From: Lacrimispora amygdalina
Lineage (GTDB): Bacteria > Bacillota > Clostridia > Lachnospirales > Lachnospiraceae
Direction: 5' to 3'
NCBI RefSeq assembly: GCF_900205965.1
Contig: NZ_OAOF01000010.1
Span: 62,001 to 126,000 of the forward strand
Length of the DNA stretch: 64,000 nucleotides
In this document: positions 44,614 to 53,068 of the stretch, piece by piece
Position numbering within the stretch: position 1 is the first letter of the stretch
How the letters are laid out: every line of letters begins with the position of its first letter
Program-made: the position numbers and the translations under genes
Notes under the pieces: generated by a model
Told to the model about the DNA's origin: nothing
What the model saw: only the letters and a program-made list of their open reading frames with translations
The model's database searches: none

Positions 44614-46053
44614 TTGAATATATCGAACAAAATAATGCTGATTACTTATCCGGACAGCATTGGAGGAAATCTCCGTACATTAAACAGAGTATTAAATGAT
44701 TATTTTAAAGATGCCGTAGGAGGGATACATATTCTCCCATTTTTCCCTTCCAGCGGAGACCGGGGATTTTCCCCAATTACCTATGAATGTGTGGAACCTG
44801 CTTTTGGAGACTGGAACGACATTAAAATGCTGTCGGAAAATTATTATCTGATGTGTGATGTGATGGTAAATCATGTTTCTAAAAGGAGTAAAGAATTCCT
44901 GGACTATCTTGAAAAAGGCGAGGCTTCCCTATTTGCTGATATGTTTCTTGATTATGAAAAGTTCTGGGGAGAGGGAAGACCGGATAAACGGGACATAAAC
45001 CTTCTCTACCGGCGAAAGGATGGAGAACCGTATCAAAGCTTTGTCCGGGAAGATGGCAAGACCGTGAAACTCTGGTGCACCTTTACTAATGAGCAGATAG
45101 ATCTGGATCTTCGGACAGAGACAGCAAAGCAATATCTGAGAGAGAATTTCAATCGTCTTGCATTAAATGGCATCAGTATTATCCGCCTTGATGCACTGGG
45201 TTATGTGGTGAAAAAAAGAGAAACAAGCTGTTTTATGGTGGAACCTGATATCTGGAACGTGATTGAAGAAATTACTGGGATGGCAGGAGACAGAGCATGG
45301 CTTCTGCCGGAAATTCATGATACATGGGAGACAGCTAAGAAACTGGAAGAACATCACGTCTGGAGCTATGATTTTGTACTCCCGTTCCTGATGCTTCATG
45401 CCATCTATACAGGGGATACAAAAAAGCTGGCAGGCTGGCTTAAGGTGGCTCCCCGTACACAATTTACAGTTTTGGATACTCATGATGGGATTGGTGTTTA
45501 TGATGCCTATGACTGGGTTAACGAAGAGGAAGCAGCTGCATTAATTGAGCGGATCGAAGACCGCTTAAGCTATCAGTTTAAACCGCTGAATCCGGAAAAG
45601 AAACGATTTAAAAAGGCATATCAGCTTTACACAACCTACTTTTCAGCACTTCATGAAAATGATCAGGCATATCTGCTTGCCCGCGCGGTACAGTTCTTTG
45701 CACCGGGAATTCCACAGGTATATTATGTAGGAATGCTGGCTGGGGAAAATGATTACGCAGCTTTGCAGCAGTCAGAAGATCACAGAGCAATTAACCGTCA
45801 TAATTATACGGTGGAAGAGATCAGAGCCTGCGCTGAAAAAGACGTCGTAAAGAAACTAAAATCCCTGATGCAATTTCGAAATTCATTTGGAGCATTTGAC
45901 GGAGATCTGGAGGTTATTGCGCCTTCAGAGGGAATTCTGGTTATGAGAAGGACTGGAAATGATGAGTGGGCGGAGCTGATCTGTAATTTTGCAGTTTTGG
46001 ATTTTTCTATTTGTTATATGAAACAGGGAACGATTCATAGGCTTAAGCTGTAA
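44614..46053 (+). CDS. gtfA: Sucrose phosphorylase (GH13 subfamily 18)
   Basis: A 479-residue retaining enzyme that splits sucrose with phosphate into glucose-1-phosphate and fructose, or a related alpha-glucoside. The catalytic set is complete: nucleophile Asp193 in IIRLDALGY, acid/base Glu233 in LLPEIHD, and transition-state stabiliser Asp291 in LDTHDGIG. The opening ITYPDSIGGNLRTLNRVL and PFFPSSGDRGFSPI are specific to this subfamily. Related members act on sucrose-6-phosphate or glucosylglycerate, and residues alone do not settle this; import by an ABC system favours unphosphorylated sugar. The start is TTG at 44614, with GGAGG nine bases before. Confidence 0.88.
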   Translation: MNISNKIMLITYPDSIGGNLRTLNRVLNDYFKDAVGGIHILPFFPSSGDRGFSPITYECVEPAFGDWNDIKMLSENYYLMCDVMVNHVSKRSKEFLDYLEKGEASLFADMFLDYEKFWGEGRPDKRDINLLYRRKDGEPYQSFVREDGKTVKLWCTFTNEQIDLDLRTETAKQYLRENFNRLALNGISIIRLDALGYVVKKRETSCFMVEPDIWNVIEEITGMAGDRAWLLPEIHDTWETAKKLEEHHVWSYDFVLPFLMLHAIYTGDTKKLAGWLKVAPRTQFTVLDTHDGIGVYDAYDWVNEEEAAALIERIEDRLSYQFKPLNPEKKRFKKAYQLYTTYFSALHENDQAYLLARAVQFFAPGIPQVYYVGMLAGENDYAALQQSEDHRAINRHNYTVEEIRACAEKDVVKKLKSLMQFRNSFGAFDGDLEVIAPSEGILVMRRTGNDEWAELICNFAVLDFSICYMKQGTIHRLKL

Positions 46054-46062
46054 TTATAATTT

Positions 46063-46105
46063 GGGGTATATTTCCCCAGACATGTAAGGTCCGGGGAAAT
46101 ACCCT
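46063..46105. terminator. Hairpin between convergent sucrose phosphorylase and DJ-1 genes
   Basis: GGGTATATTTCCCC (46064-46077) pairs with GGGGAAATACCC (46093-46104) apart from one bulged A. No long T run follows on either strand. It may serve both convergent genes. Confidence 0.6.
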
Positions 46106-46114
46106 GGGCTTTAC

Positions 46115-46708
46115 TTAGTTTATATTCCCCTTATAAATGCCGTACTTATGAAAATTATACCAATTAATAATATCGTTTTTGGGGGCAATATTTAATGCAA
46201 TGAGAACCTCTCTTGCAAATTCCAAAGGCGAAGCTCCATTTGCAGTAACGATTTTTTCATCTCTTACCGCCGGCTCTACGATATAGTTTTTTTCACCTGT
46301 ATAAGCATCTTTAGCCCACTGTTTTAAATTATCGCAGTCATTGCTGGTATGTCTGACGTTATTTAACAGACCTATAGTACCCAGGAATGCGGAAGCATCA
46401 CAGATGCCGGCTAAAATTCTTCCATCATGAAAACAGCTTTCTGCCAGCGGCCGGATCTGCTGCGCTGATTCACCCCTCCATGAGGTTCCGCCGATGAGGA
46501 TGAGAGCCTCATAATCCACTGGCATATCATGTATATCATAATCGGGGATAACCCGGAATCCGCCAATGGATTCTATTGCCTTCTTTTCTAAGGAAACAGT
46601 CTTTACATCATATTGATCCGCATCAAATGTCCGGATTGCGGAAGATAAATAGGCAGCTTCCCAATCTGCAAATCTTTCCATAATTACAAATAACACATTC
46701 TTTTTCAT
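46115..46708 (-). CDS. DJ-1/PfpI family protein
   Basis: A 197-residue protein of the DJ-1/PfpI (class I glutamine-amidotransferase-like) fold. The nucleophile elbow is ILAGICDASAFLGTIGLL (Cys near residue 99) with acidic support from an early Glu (MERFADWE). ALILIGGTSW is the usual strand. Members include proteases, glyoxalases and chaperones; this one is close to the clostridial 'glutamine amidotransferase' annotations, without known substrate. It is divergent from the WYL regulator gene, which may control it. Confidence 0.82.
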   Translation of the reverse strand: MKKNVLFVIMERFADWEAAYLSSAIRTFDADQYDVKTVSLEKKAIESIGGFRVIPDYDIHDMPVDYEALILIGGTSWRGESAQQIRPLAESCFHDGRILAGICDASAFLGTIGLLNNVRHTSNDCDNLKQWAKDAYTGEKNYIVEPAVRDEKIVTANGASPLEFAREVLIALNIAPKNDIINWYNFHKYGIYKGNIN

Positions 46709-46822
46709 ATTGTTCTCCTGTTCTTTTACCCCTGGTAAGTAAAAACATTAACGGTTCGGGCAGAGACACCCTCATTATTTCTCGTTGCCAGAACCAATTT
46801 TCTAAATTATAACACTCAATTG

Positions 46823-46851
46823 TTGACATCTGTATGTCAATGATTTAAGCT
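46823..46851 (+). promoter_or_regulatory. Promoter and palindromic operator of the WYL regulator gene
   Basis: TTGACA (46823-46828), 17 bases, TAAGCT (46846-46851). The -35 box is the first arm of an exact inverted repeat TTGACAT-CTGT-ATGTCAA (46823-46840), so self-repression is likely. The same arrangement survives at 39432 before a broken copy. Confidence 0.65.
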
Positions 46852-46875
46852 GATCTAAAAAATGGAAGTGATGAG

Positions 46876-47811
46876 ATGAAAATAGACAGGCTAATTGCAA
46901 TTATCATGATTCTTTTAGAGCGGGAGAAAGTAACCGCAAAATTTCTGGCAGAGATGTTTGAGGTTTCCATGCGGACAATATACAGGGATTTGGAGGTGAT
47001 TAATCAGGCAGGAATTCCGGTCTTTGCCACCTCAGGTCCGGGTGGCAGCATAGAAATCATGAAAGAATTCAAAGTAGAAAAACGAATTTTCTCTGCAAAC
47101 GATATAACCGCACTACTGATGGGATTATCCAGTATTAAAAATAATCTGCCTGGGGAACAGACCATGGCGGTGCTGGCAAAAGTAAAGGGCATGATTCCCA
47201 AAGAACATCATAAGGAGTGGGAATATCGTGCAAATCAGATGAAAATAGATGCATTACCATGGTTCAATGCCGGGAATCTGTTTTACACAGTAGAACTGAT
47301 ACAGGAAGCGTTAGATCAGCAGAGACTTCTCACATTCCAATACCGGGATATCAGAAATAAAAAAAGCAGCAGAGAAGTAGAACCCTATCGTCTTTTGTGG
47401 AAGGGAGAGGCGTGGTATCTTCAGGGATATTGCCTGTCACGCATGGATTTTCGTACTTTTAAACTGTTAAGGATGAGCGACCTTTTAATATCAGATCAGC
47501 GATTTGAAATCCGGGATTTCCCCATCGAACGGTTGGATGAGATACAGACCAGAGAAAATTCTCTGACAAGGGTAAAGCTAAGGATTCAGGAAGGAGTAAG
47601 GGATTTAGTTATAACGCGTTTCGGGGAAGACTGTCTGACTCCGGACGGTCCGGATCATTATATAGCAGAACTATATATGCCTGTGGACGATCTTGCCTGT
47701 GGCTATCTGCTTGGCATGGGTACCAGATGTGTATGTCTGGAGCCGGAGGAAATGCGGGAAAAGATGAGACGGCTTTCTTCAGAGATCTGTGGATTTTATC
47801 AATCTTCATAA
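46876..47811 (+). CDS. HTH/WYL-domain regulator (YafY type)
   Basis: A 311-residue regulator. The N-terminal DeoR-like helix-turn-helix (VTAKFLAEMFEVSMRTIYRDLEVINQAGIPV, residues 15-55) is followed by a WYL domain (LLTFQYRDIRNKKSSREVEPYRLLWKGEAWYLQGYCLSRMDFRTFKLLRMSDL) and the WCX C-terminal domain (RVKLRIQEGVRDLVI). WYL regulators sense small ligands or nucleic acids. It is divergent from the DJ-1 gene. The promoter carries an inverted repeat suited to self-control, and a second, broken copy of its start is present at 39485. Confidence 0.88.
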   Translation: MKIDRLIAIIMILLEREKVTAKFLAEMFEVSMRTIYRDLEVINQAGIPVFATSGPGGSIEIMKEFKVEKRIFSANDITALLMGLSSIKNNLPGEQTMAVLAKVKGMIPKEHHKEWEYRANQMKIDALPWFNAGNLFYTVELIQEALDQQRLLTFQYRDIRNKKSSREVEPYRLLWKGEAWYLQGYCLSRMDFRTFKLLRMSDLLISDQRFEIRDFPIERLDEIQTRENSLTRVKLRIQEGVRDLVITRFGEDCLTPDGPDHYIAELYMPVDDLACGYLLGMGTRCVCLEPEEMREKMRRLSSEICGFYQSS

Positions 47812-47844
47812 GCTTCTATGCCACAGTTTTTCAGCATATAGATA

Positions 47845-47897
47845 GGATGTACTTTTTTGAAACTGCAAAAGGCGCATAAAACGAAAGGAGTACATCC
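47845..47897 (+). promoter_or_regulatory. Leader hairpin that covers the ribosome site of the radical-SAM gene
   Basis: GGATGTACTTTTTT (47845-47858) can pair with AAAGGAGTACATCC (47884-47897) in 14 pairs, two of them G-U. The 3' arm contains the whole ribosome site AAAGGAG and ends directly before the ATG at 47898. A ten-codon ORF (47847-47879, MYFFETAKGA) lies across the 5' arm and loop. The arrangement suggests translation control, though DNA binding by a regulator is an alternative. Confidence 0.6.
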
Positions 47898-48896
47898 ATG
47901 ATTGTATCGTGGCTGACAACCAACGAGTGTAATTTAAAATGCAGGCATTGTTACCAGGATGCCGGAAGCAGAAAAACAAAAGAACTGACAACAGCAGAAG
48001 CGGAAAAAATGATTGGAGAAATCGCAAAGGCAGGCTTTAAAATCATGATTTTCAGTGGGGGAGAGCCACTGATGCGGCCCGATATTTATCATTTGGTATC
48101 TCATGCCGCAAAAGCCGGACTAAGGCCGGTCTTTGGAACCAATGGGACACTTTTGACGGAAGAAACGGCGAGAAAGTTAAAAGACAGCGGCGCTGCAGCC
48201 ATGGGAATCAGCGTGGATAGTTTAGATGAAGAAAAGCATAATGATTTCCGAGGCTGCTCCGATGCATTCCGCTTAACCATGGAAGGAATTGAAAACTGCA
48301 AAAAAGTGGGACTGCCGTTTCAGATCCATACCACAGTTCTGGACTGGAATCAGGCTGAAGTAAACGATATCATTGATTTCAGTGTAAAGGCGGGAGCTGT
48401 GGCTGACTACATATTTTTTCTCATTCCGGTGGGAAGAGGGAAATTCCTGGAAGACACATCGTTGAAGGTCATGGAATATGAAGCATTATTAAAAAACATT
48501 ATGGAGAAACAGAAAAATGTACCCATCGATATAAAACCTACTTGTGCACCCCAGTTTGTCCGTGTGGCAAAGGAACTGGGGGTTACGAGCCGTTTTAAAA
48601 AGGGCTGCCTTGCCGGCTTGTCTTATTGTGTGATAACTCCGGAGGGATTAGTCAGACCTTGTGCATATATGACAGAAATTGCGGGAGATGTCCGAAAGGA
48701 ATCATTTGATAAAATCTGGTCTGAAAGCAGTGTGTTTGAAAAGTTAAGAGGCAGGGAGTATAAAGGTGCCTGTAGTATCTGCGTTTACAAGGAGGAATGT
48801 GGTGGATGCAGGGCGAGAGCCGGGTATTATCATGACGGTGACTATATGGCGGAGGACAGTTACTGCGCGTTTGGAAAGAAGTGGAAGGAGGGATAA
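47898..48896 (+). CDS. Radical SAM enzyme with SPASM-type C-terminus (NirJ/AhbC-like)
   Basis: A 332-residue enzyme. The radical-SAM cluster motif CNLKCRHC is at Cys11, Cys15 and Cys18, with SGGEPLMRPDI near 53-64 for SAM binding. The C-terminal region has Cys in CAPQF, GCLAGLSYCVITPEGLVRPC and CSICVYKEECGGCRARAGYYHDGDYMAEDSYC, the pattern of SPASM/Twitch auxiliary iron-sulfur clusters. The nearest known group is NirJ/AhbC-type proteins and related peptide-modifying enzymes; no heme genes are next to it, so the substrate is unknown. A hairpin in the leader hides its ribosome site. Confidence 0.85.
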   Translation: MIVSWLTTNECNLKCRHCYQDAGSRKTKELTTAEAEKMIGEIAKAGFKIMIFSGGEPLMRPDIYHLVSHAAKAGLRPVFGTNGTLLTEETARKLKDSGAAAMGISVDSLDEEKHNDFRGCSDAFRLTMEGIENCKKVGLPFQIHTTVLDWNQAEVNDIIDFSVKAGAVADYIFFLIPVGRGKFLEDTSLKVMEYEALLKNIMEKQKNVPIDIKPTCAPQFVRVAKELGVTSRFKKGCLAGLSYCVITPEGLVRPCAYMTEIAGDVRKESFDKIWSESSVFEKLRGREYKGACSICVYKEECGGCRARAGYYHDGDYMAEDSYCAFGKKWKEG

Positions 48897-49026
48897 TAAA
48901 ACAGAAAGTCAGATTGGGTATTATCAATTTACGGATGTATTAGGGCAGGAAATCCGGGTGAAAAATCCACAGCATGTTGTTGCGCTCTTGAGAAGTGAAT
49001 TGACATTGACACAGGTAGATAGTTGA
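48865..49026 (+). other. Coding-like stretch overlapping and following the radical-SAM gene
   Basis: In the frame one base off the radical-SAM gene, TTG at 48865 or a later non-standard start opens a frame ending at 49026. Its last 35 residues (YYQFTDVLGQEIRVKNPQHVVALLRSELTL) read like real protein. No ribosome site suits any start. It could be a small partner or substrate peptide, or the remnant of a lost gene. Not recognised. Confidence 0.25.
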
Positions 49027-49044
49027 TAAAAGCAAATAAAATAC

Positions 49045-49085
49045 TTGACTAAAGCAATTAATATGATAAGATATAAATATCATAT
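49045..49085 (+). promoter_or_regulatory. Promoter and inverted repeat of the MarR-GNAT gene
   Basis: TTGACT (49045-49050), 16 bases, TAAGAT (49067-49072). An exact inverted repeat ATATGATA (49061-49068) / TATCATAT (49078-49085) covers the -10 box and start region, a natural MarR operator. Confidence 0.55.
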
Positions 49086-49103
49086 ACAGCAGGAGGCCAA
49101 GCC

Positions 49104-50033
49104 ATGCAGAGTTACTTAAAGAAATATATAGGAATAATCCGTAGTTTCAACCGATATTACACGAATGTACTTGGATTGCTTAACCAGCATTTTCTGGACA
49201 GCCCGTATTCTCTTTCCGAAGTGCGGATCCTGCATGAAATAGAAAAAACAGAGCAATGTACCGCCAGTATGCTGGCAGATACTCTTTCCATGGATGTGGG
49301 ATACTTAAGCCGGATATTAAAAAAGTTTGAGAAATCTGGATTGATTGAAAAAAAGCAGTCAGCAGAAGATAAACGATCTTTATACCTTACCGTAACGCCG
49401 TTAGGAAAGGAAAACCAGGATCAGTTTAATGACCGGTCCGATCATCAGATTGAAAAGCTGGTAAAGGCCCTTCCTGAGGAAGAGATTAAGATGCTGGCAC
49501 GGAACATGACTTCCATTGAAACCATATTAACAGAAGGAAAAAATATCAGGCGCAGTGATATTACCATACGTGACGATGTAAGACCTGGAGATGCAGGCTA
49601 CCTCACTTATTTACACGGCTGGATTTATAAAAAGGAATATGATTATTCCGTGGCATTTGAGGGATATGTGGCAGAATCCTTTTATCAGTTCCTGGTTCAG
49701 TATAATCCGGAAAAAGACAGACTCTGGTGTGCAGAGCATGAGGGAGAAATCGTGGGATGTATCGGTATCGTCGGTCACGGAAAGAGGGCACAGCTTCGAT
49801 GGTTTCTCCTGCACCCAAACTACCGGGGAATCGGACTTGGGAAAGATCTTTTTGAGCTGGCTATGTCTTTTGCCAGAGAAAAAGGCTTTGAGAAGGTATA
49901 CTTAGAGACTACCAATGACTTAACAAGAGCAATCGGAATGTATACGAAGGCGGGATTTATAAAGACGTCAGAAAAGGAGAATCGGGCTTGGAGGGATGAT
50001 TTGCTGGGGCTTGAATTCGAAATGAAGATATAA
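49104..50033 (+). CDS. MarR-type regulator fused to GNAT acetyltransferase
   Basis: A 309-residue two-domain protein. Residues 1-150 are a MarR winged helix (LSEVRILHEIEKTEQCTASMLADTLSMDVGYLSRILKKFEKSGLIEKKQSAEDKRSLYLTVT). Residues 155-309 are a GNAT N-acetyltransferase; LHPNYRGIGLGKDLFELAMSFA holds the acetyl-CoA loop (R/Q-x-x-G-x-G/A). Such fusions are common in Firmicutes and may use acetylation to respond to a toxic amine. The promoter carries an inverted repeat likely bound by the protein itself. A 13-bp terminator follows. Confidence 0.88.
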   Translation: MQSYLKKYIGIIRSFNRYYTNVLGLLNQHFLDSPYSLSEVRILHEIEKTEQCTASMLADTLSMDVGYLSRILKKFEKSGLIEKKQSAEDKRSLYLTVTPLGKENQDQFNDRSDHQIEKLVKALPEEEIKMLARNMTSIETILTEGKNIRRSDITIRDDVRPGDAGYLTYLHGWIYKKEYDYSVAFEGYVAESFYQFLVQYNPEKDRLWCAEHEGEIVGCIGIVGHGKRAQLRWFLLHPNYRGIGLGKDLFELAMSFAREKGFEKVYLETTNDLTRAIGMYTKAGFIKTSEKENRAWRDDLLGLEFEMKI

Positions 50034-50040
50034 TTGTAAG

Positions 50041-50077
50041 AGCTGCAGAAACCGGATGCCAGGTTTCTGCAGCTTTT
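50041..50077 (+). terminator. Terminator of the MarR-GNAT gene
   Basis: AGCTGCAGAAACC (50041-50053) and GGTTTCTGCAGCT (50062-50074) are exact complements, followed by TTT. Confidence 0.85.
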
Positions 50078-50245
50078 ATCGCCAGTCTTATACTATTTTC
50101 TATACGGAGTGTGTTTCAGAGGAAGACTCTGGCGGAAAACTCCATCCAACCGGTAATACGCATGTGCTTCATTCGAGAATTTATCAGTATAAACTTATAA
50201 TTTTTTTAATACAATGTTACAAATGCAATTAAGAAGAGGTATTAA

Positions 50246-50560
50246 ATGAATTATGATGGGATAATCATTGGCGTAGGGACGTTTCTTATTATAGGGCTTT
50301 TGCATCCGGTTGTGATTAAGGCAGAGTATTATTTCACTGTTAAAATATGGCCGGTGTTTCTGATATTCGGACTTTTGTGCATGGCAATCTCTCTTGTGTC
50401 ACCTTCCCCAACGGAACGGTCACTGTCAGCAGTACTTGGCTGTTCACTTTTGTGGAGTATAAAAGAGATTTTTGAGCAGAAGAAACGGGTGGAAAAGGGA
50501 TGGTTTCCAATATTTAATAAAATTGGCAGAAGTCTGAATTATATTACAGTCAAGCTTTAA
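50246..50560 (+). CDS. DUF4491 family small membrane protein
   Basis: A 104-residue protein with three predicted membrane helices: GIIIGVGTFLIIGLLHPVVI, WPVFLIFGLLCMAISLVS and the weaker SAVLGCSLLWSIKEIFEQKKRVEKGWFP. This is the pattern of DUF4491 proteins, found in Firmicutes and Bacteroidetes with no known role. AAGAGG precedes the ATG. Its 3' end overlaps by 11 bases the end of the convergent AraC gene, with no terminator between them. Confidence 0.8.
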   Translation: MNYDGIIIGVGTFLIIGLLHPVVIKAEYYFTVKIWPVFLIFGLLCMAISLVSPSPTERSLSAVLGCSLLWSIKEIFEQKKRVEKGWFPIFNKIGRSLNYITVKL

Positions 50561-51758
50561 ATTCTTTTACACCATAGCAGTCTCTGTATTGCTTTAATGT
50601 CATACCTGTAACTTCCTTAAACTGCTTTCCCAAGTGACTTTGTGAGGAAAAACCCAGATAGGCTGATATCTCGATATAATGATATTTGGAATAAATTAAA
50701 AGATTTTCAGCCAGTTTAATTTTTTCATTTCTGATGTAGTCTGTAATAGAAATACCTTCCCATTTTTTAAATAAATCAGAGAGATAGTTGGGGTTCATCT
50801 GAAGTTCCCGGGCCATATCACCTATATTAATTTTTTCGTGAAGATGGGAAAAGATATAATCCTTACACTTCTCAATACGGGGATTTTTTTCTCTCTTTAA
50901 ATTTCCTTTCTGTTGTTCTTTTATTTCCTGTACCAGCCTGGCATACTCGTATTCCGCACTGTTTTTAATATGGAGCAGAGTGGCGATATCATTGGATTCT
51001 TCTATTTTCATAATAAAAATGTCACTGAGAGAAAAAGAAATTTCCGGGCTTAAGCCTCCCCGTATGGCAGCCCGGCTTGCCAGTGTAATAACGACGATAC
51101 AGACATTTTTATAACTTCGCAGCCGGTCTTTTGCCAATATGCCCAGTTGTCCGGTATAATCCTCTGCCCAGCTTTGCTCAAGCTGCCGGATATCCCCGTT
51201 TTCGATGCTGGAAAATTCCCTTATTTCCTGATCATAAGGGTTGTGCTTTTTGCCGCTCTCATGATTTTTAAAGATAAGTTCTGAAAAATTTTTCTGAATA
51301 TGCTCCTGAGTCAGCAAGTCCACACAGTTTTGCTTTATGATGTCACCCGCCTCGAGCATTTCTTCATGGAACAGGTTATAGATGAGGAGAACATCCTGCA
51401 GAAAATCATCAAAATCACAGATACTAAGACTTTCGCTCCAATTGGAGTCAATATTAATATCCGGAATGATGCGATTAATGTTTACCTGTGTATGAAATCC
51501 CACTGGACCAATCACATAAATCATATTTTCAACAGGGACTGCTGCATATATGATATTGCTGTTAACAGCGGTAAGTGTGGGAACACGGTCCTCTGGTATT
51601 TCAAGCACGGTGTCTCTGACTTCCTCACATAAAAAAGGAAGATCAGTAAAGTCCTTGCGTGCGCAAATGATCTCCACACATTTTTTATCCATTGTATAGG
51701 ATTTTACGAAGGTATGAAGATGATAGGAAATATGTTTCATGAAATAATTCGTAATCAT
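50550..51758 (-). CDS. AraC family regulator divergent from the GH5 gene
   Basis: A 402-residue regulator with a 300-residue N-terminal sensing region of unknown fold and a C-terminal AraC DNA-binding domain (INIGDMARELQMNPNYLSDLFKKWEGISITDYIRNEKIKLAENLL and YIEISAYLGFSSQSHLGKQFKEVTGMTLKQYR). AAAGGAG precedes the ATG. It faces the GH5-GPH-GH42-GH43 genes across a 113-base gap and is the likely activator of that locus. Confidence 0.85.
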   Translation of the reverse strand: MITNYFMKHISYHLHTFVKSYTMDKKCVEIICARKDFTDLPFLCEEVRDTVLEIPEDRVPTLTAVNSNIIYAAVPVENMIYVIGPVGFHTQVNINRIIPDINIDSNWSESLSICDFDDFLQDVLLIYNLFHEEMLEAGDIIKQNCVDLLTQEHIQKNFSELIFKNHESGKKHNPYDQEIREFSSIENGDIRQLEQSWAEDYTGQLGILAKDRLRSYKNVCIVVITLASRAAIRGGLSPEISFSLSDIFIMKIEESNDIATLLHIKNSAEYEYARLVQEIKEQQKGNLKREKNPRIEKCKDYIFSHLHEKINIGDMARELQMNPNYLSDLFKKWEGISITDYIRNEKIKLAENLLIYSKYHYIEISAYLGFSSQSHLGKQFKEVTGMTLKQYRDCYGVKEFKA

Positions 51759-51871
51759 ACAAACTCCTTTATATGAGAAACATGATAAAAAACTGTATAT
51801 ATTGATATAAGATCAGTATAACTTAATTTAAAATGAAATCAACTAAAAAATGATACAGCAAGGAGATTTAA

Positions 51872-53041
51872 ATGAAAGTAAATGGCGTAAACCTGGGAAA
51901 CTGGCTGGTACTGGAAAAATGGATGAGTCCCGGGTTATTTGAAGGAACGGATGCAGAGGATGAATATTGGCTCCCCCGCAGTCTGACAAAAGAAGTTTAT
52001 GAAGCCAGAATTAAAATACACCGCAGTGAGTATATTTCAGAGCGGGATTTTGTGACCATCAAATCCTGGGGCATGGATACCATCCGTATTCCGGTTCCAT
52101 ATTTTATATTTGGTGACAGAGAGCCGTTTCTGGGGTGTATTGATGAACTTGACAAGGCATTTAACTGGGCTGAAAAGTACGGTCTTAAAATACTGATTGA
52201 TTTACATACCGCACCGGAAAGCCAAAACGGATTCGATAACGGAGGAATCAGCGGTGTATGCAAATGGGCTCAGAATCCACAGGAAGTGGAGTTTGTGCTC
52301 ACGGTTCTGGAACGTCTGGCAAAGCGATACGGAACAAGGACCGGAATGTGGGGAATTGAGGTCCTCAATGAGCCGGCTACGGAAGCAATCTGGGAGTTTA
52401 TGAATGTGCAGAAGAGATATCCCCCAAAAGATGAGGCAATGGGAAAGGGAAGCTGCGGAATTTCCATTTCGTTTATCAGACAGTTTTACCGGGAAGCCTA
52501 CAAAAGAATCAGAGCCTTTATGCCGGAGGAAAAGCAGGTGGTTTTTCACGATGCGTTTGACTTATCCGGCTGGAAGGAATTCTTTGAGAAGGAAAAGTTT
52601 CAAAACATTGTTTTGGATACTCATCAGTATCTGATGATGGCTGAAATGATGGGATGCGGTCAGCACCTAAACGAATATTTAGATTACATTCAGACCCATT
52701 TTGCAAAAGAGATAGAGGTAATACAGGCATATGTTCCGGTAATATGCGGTGAATGGTGTCTTTTTAATTCTCTCGCATGCGGCTGGGATACAAAAGGAGG
52801 GCAGACTGTTTTAAACGGTGTAAAAGGTTGGGATAAAGAACTGAAATCAGCAGAAGAAAAAAAAGAAATCTATCAGGCTGTGGCAAAAGCCCAGTTAGAT
52901 GCATGGAATAAAGGTTCCGGTCATTTTTACTGGAGTTATAAGCTTTTAACGGATACAGTCAACACCAGCGGCTGGAGCGGCTGGGACAGCTGGGATTTGG
53001 GAAGATGTGTGGATTTTGGCTGGTTTCCTGTAAAAAGGTAA
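51872..53041 (+). CDS. Glycoside hydrolase family 5 enzyme (exo-beta-1,3-glucanase-like)
   Basis: A 389-residue TIM-barrel glycosidase without signal peptide. The opening GVNLGNWLVLEKWMSPGLFEG and DFVTIKSWGMDTIRIPVPYFIF match the exo-beta-1,3-glucanase-like branch of GH5 (subfamily 9 type), with LIDLHTAPESQNGFDNGG. Acid/base Glu167 is in IEVLNEP and nucleophile Glu294 in VICGEWC. It probably releases glucose from imported beta-glucans, or acts on a glucosidic glycoside. AAGGAG lies before the ATG. First gene of a run with GPH symporter, GH42 and GH43. Confidence 0.85.
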   Translation: MKVNGVNLGNWLVLEKWMSPGLFEGTDAEDEYWLPRSLTKEVYEARIKIHRSEYISERDFVTIKSWGMDTIRIPVPYFIFGDREPFLGCIDELDKAFNWAEKYGLKILIDLHTAPESQNGFDNGGISGVCKWAQNPQEVEFVLTVLERLAKRYGTRTGMWGIEVLNEPATEAIWEFMNVQKRYPPKDEAMGKGSCGISISFIRQFYREAYKRIRAFMPEEKQVVFHDAFDLSGWKEFFEKEKFQNIVLDTHQYLMMAEMMGCGQHLNEYLDYIQTHFAKEIEVIQAYVPVICGEWCLFNSLACGWDTKGGQTVLNGVKGWDKELKSAEEKKEIYQAVAKAQLDAWNKGSGHFYWSYKLLTDTVNTSGWSGWDSWDLGRCVDFGWFPVKR

Positions 53042-53068
53042 AATATAATTCAAAAAAGAGGAGAAGAT

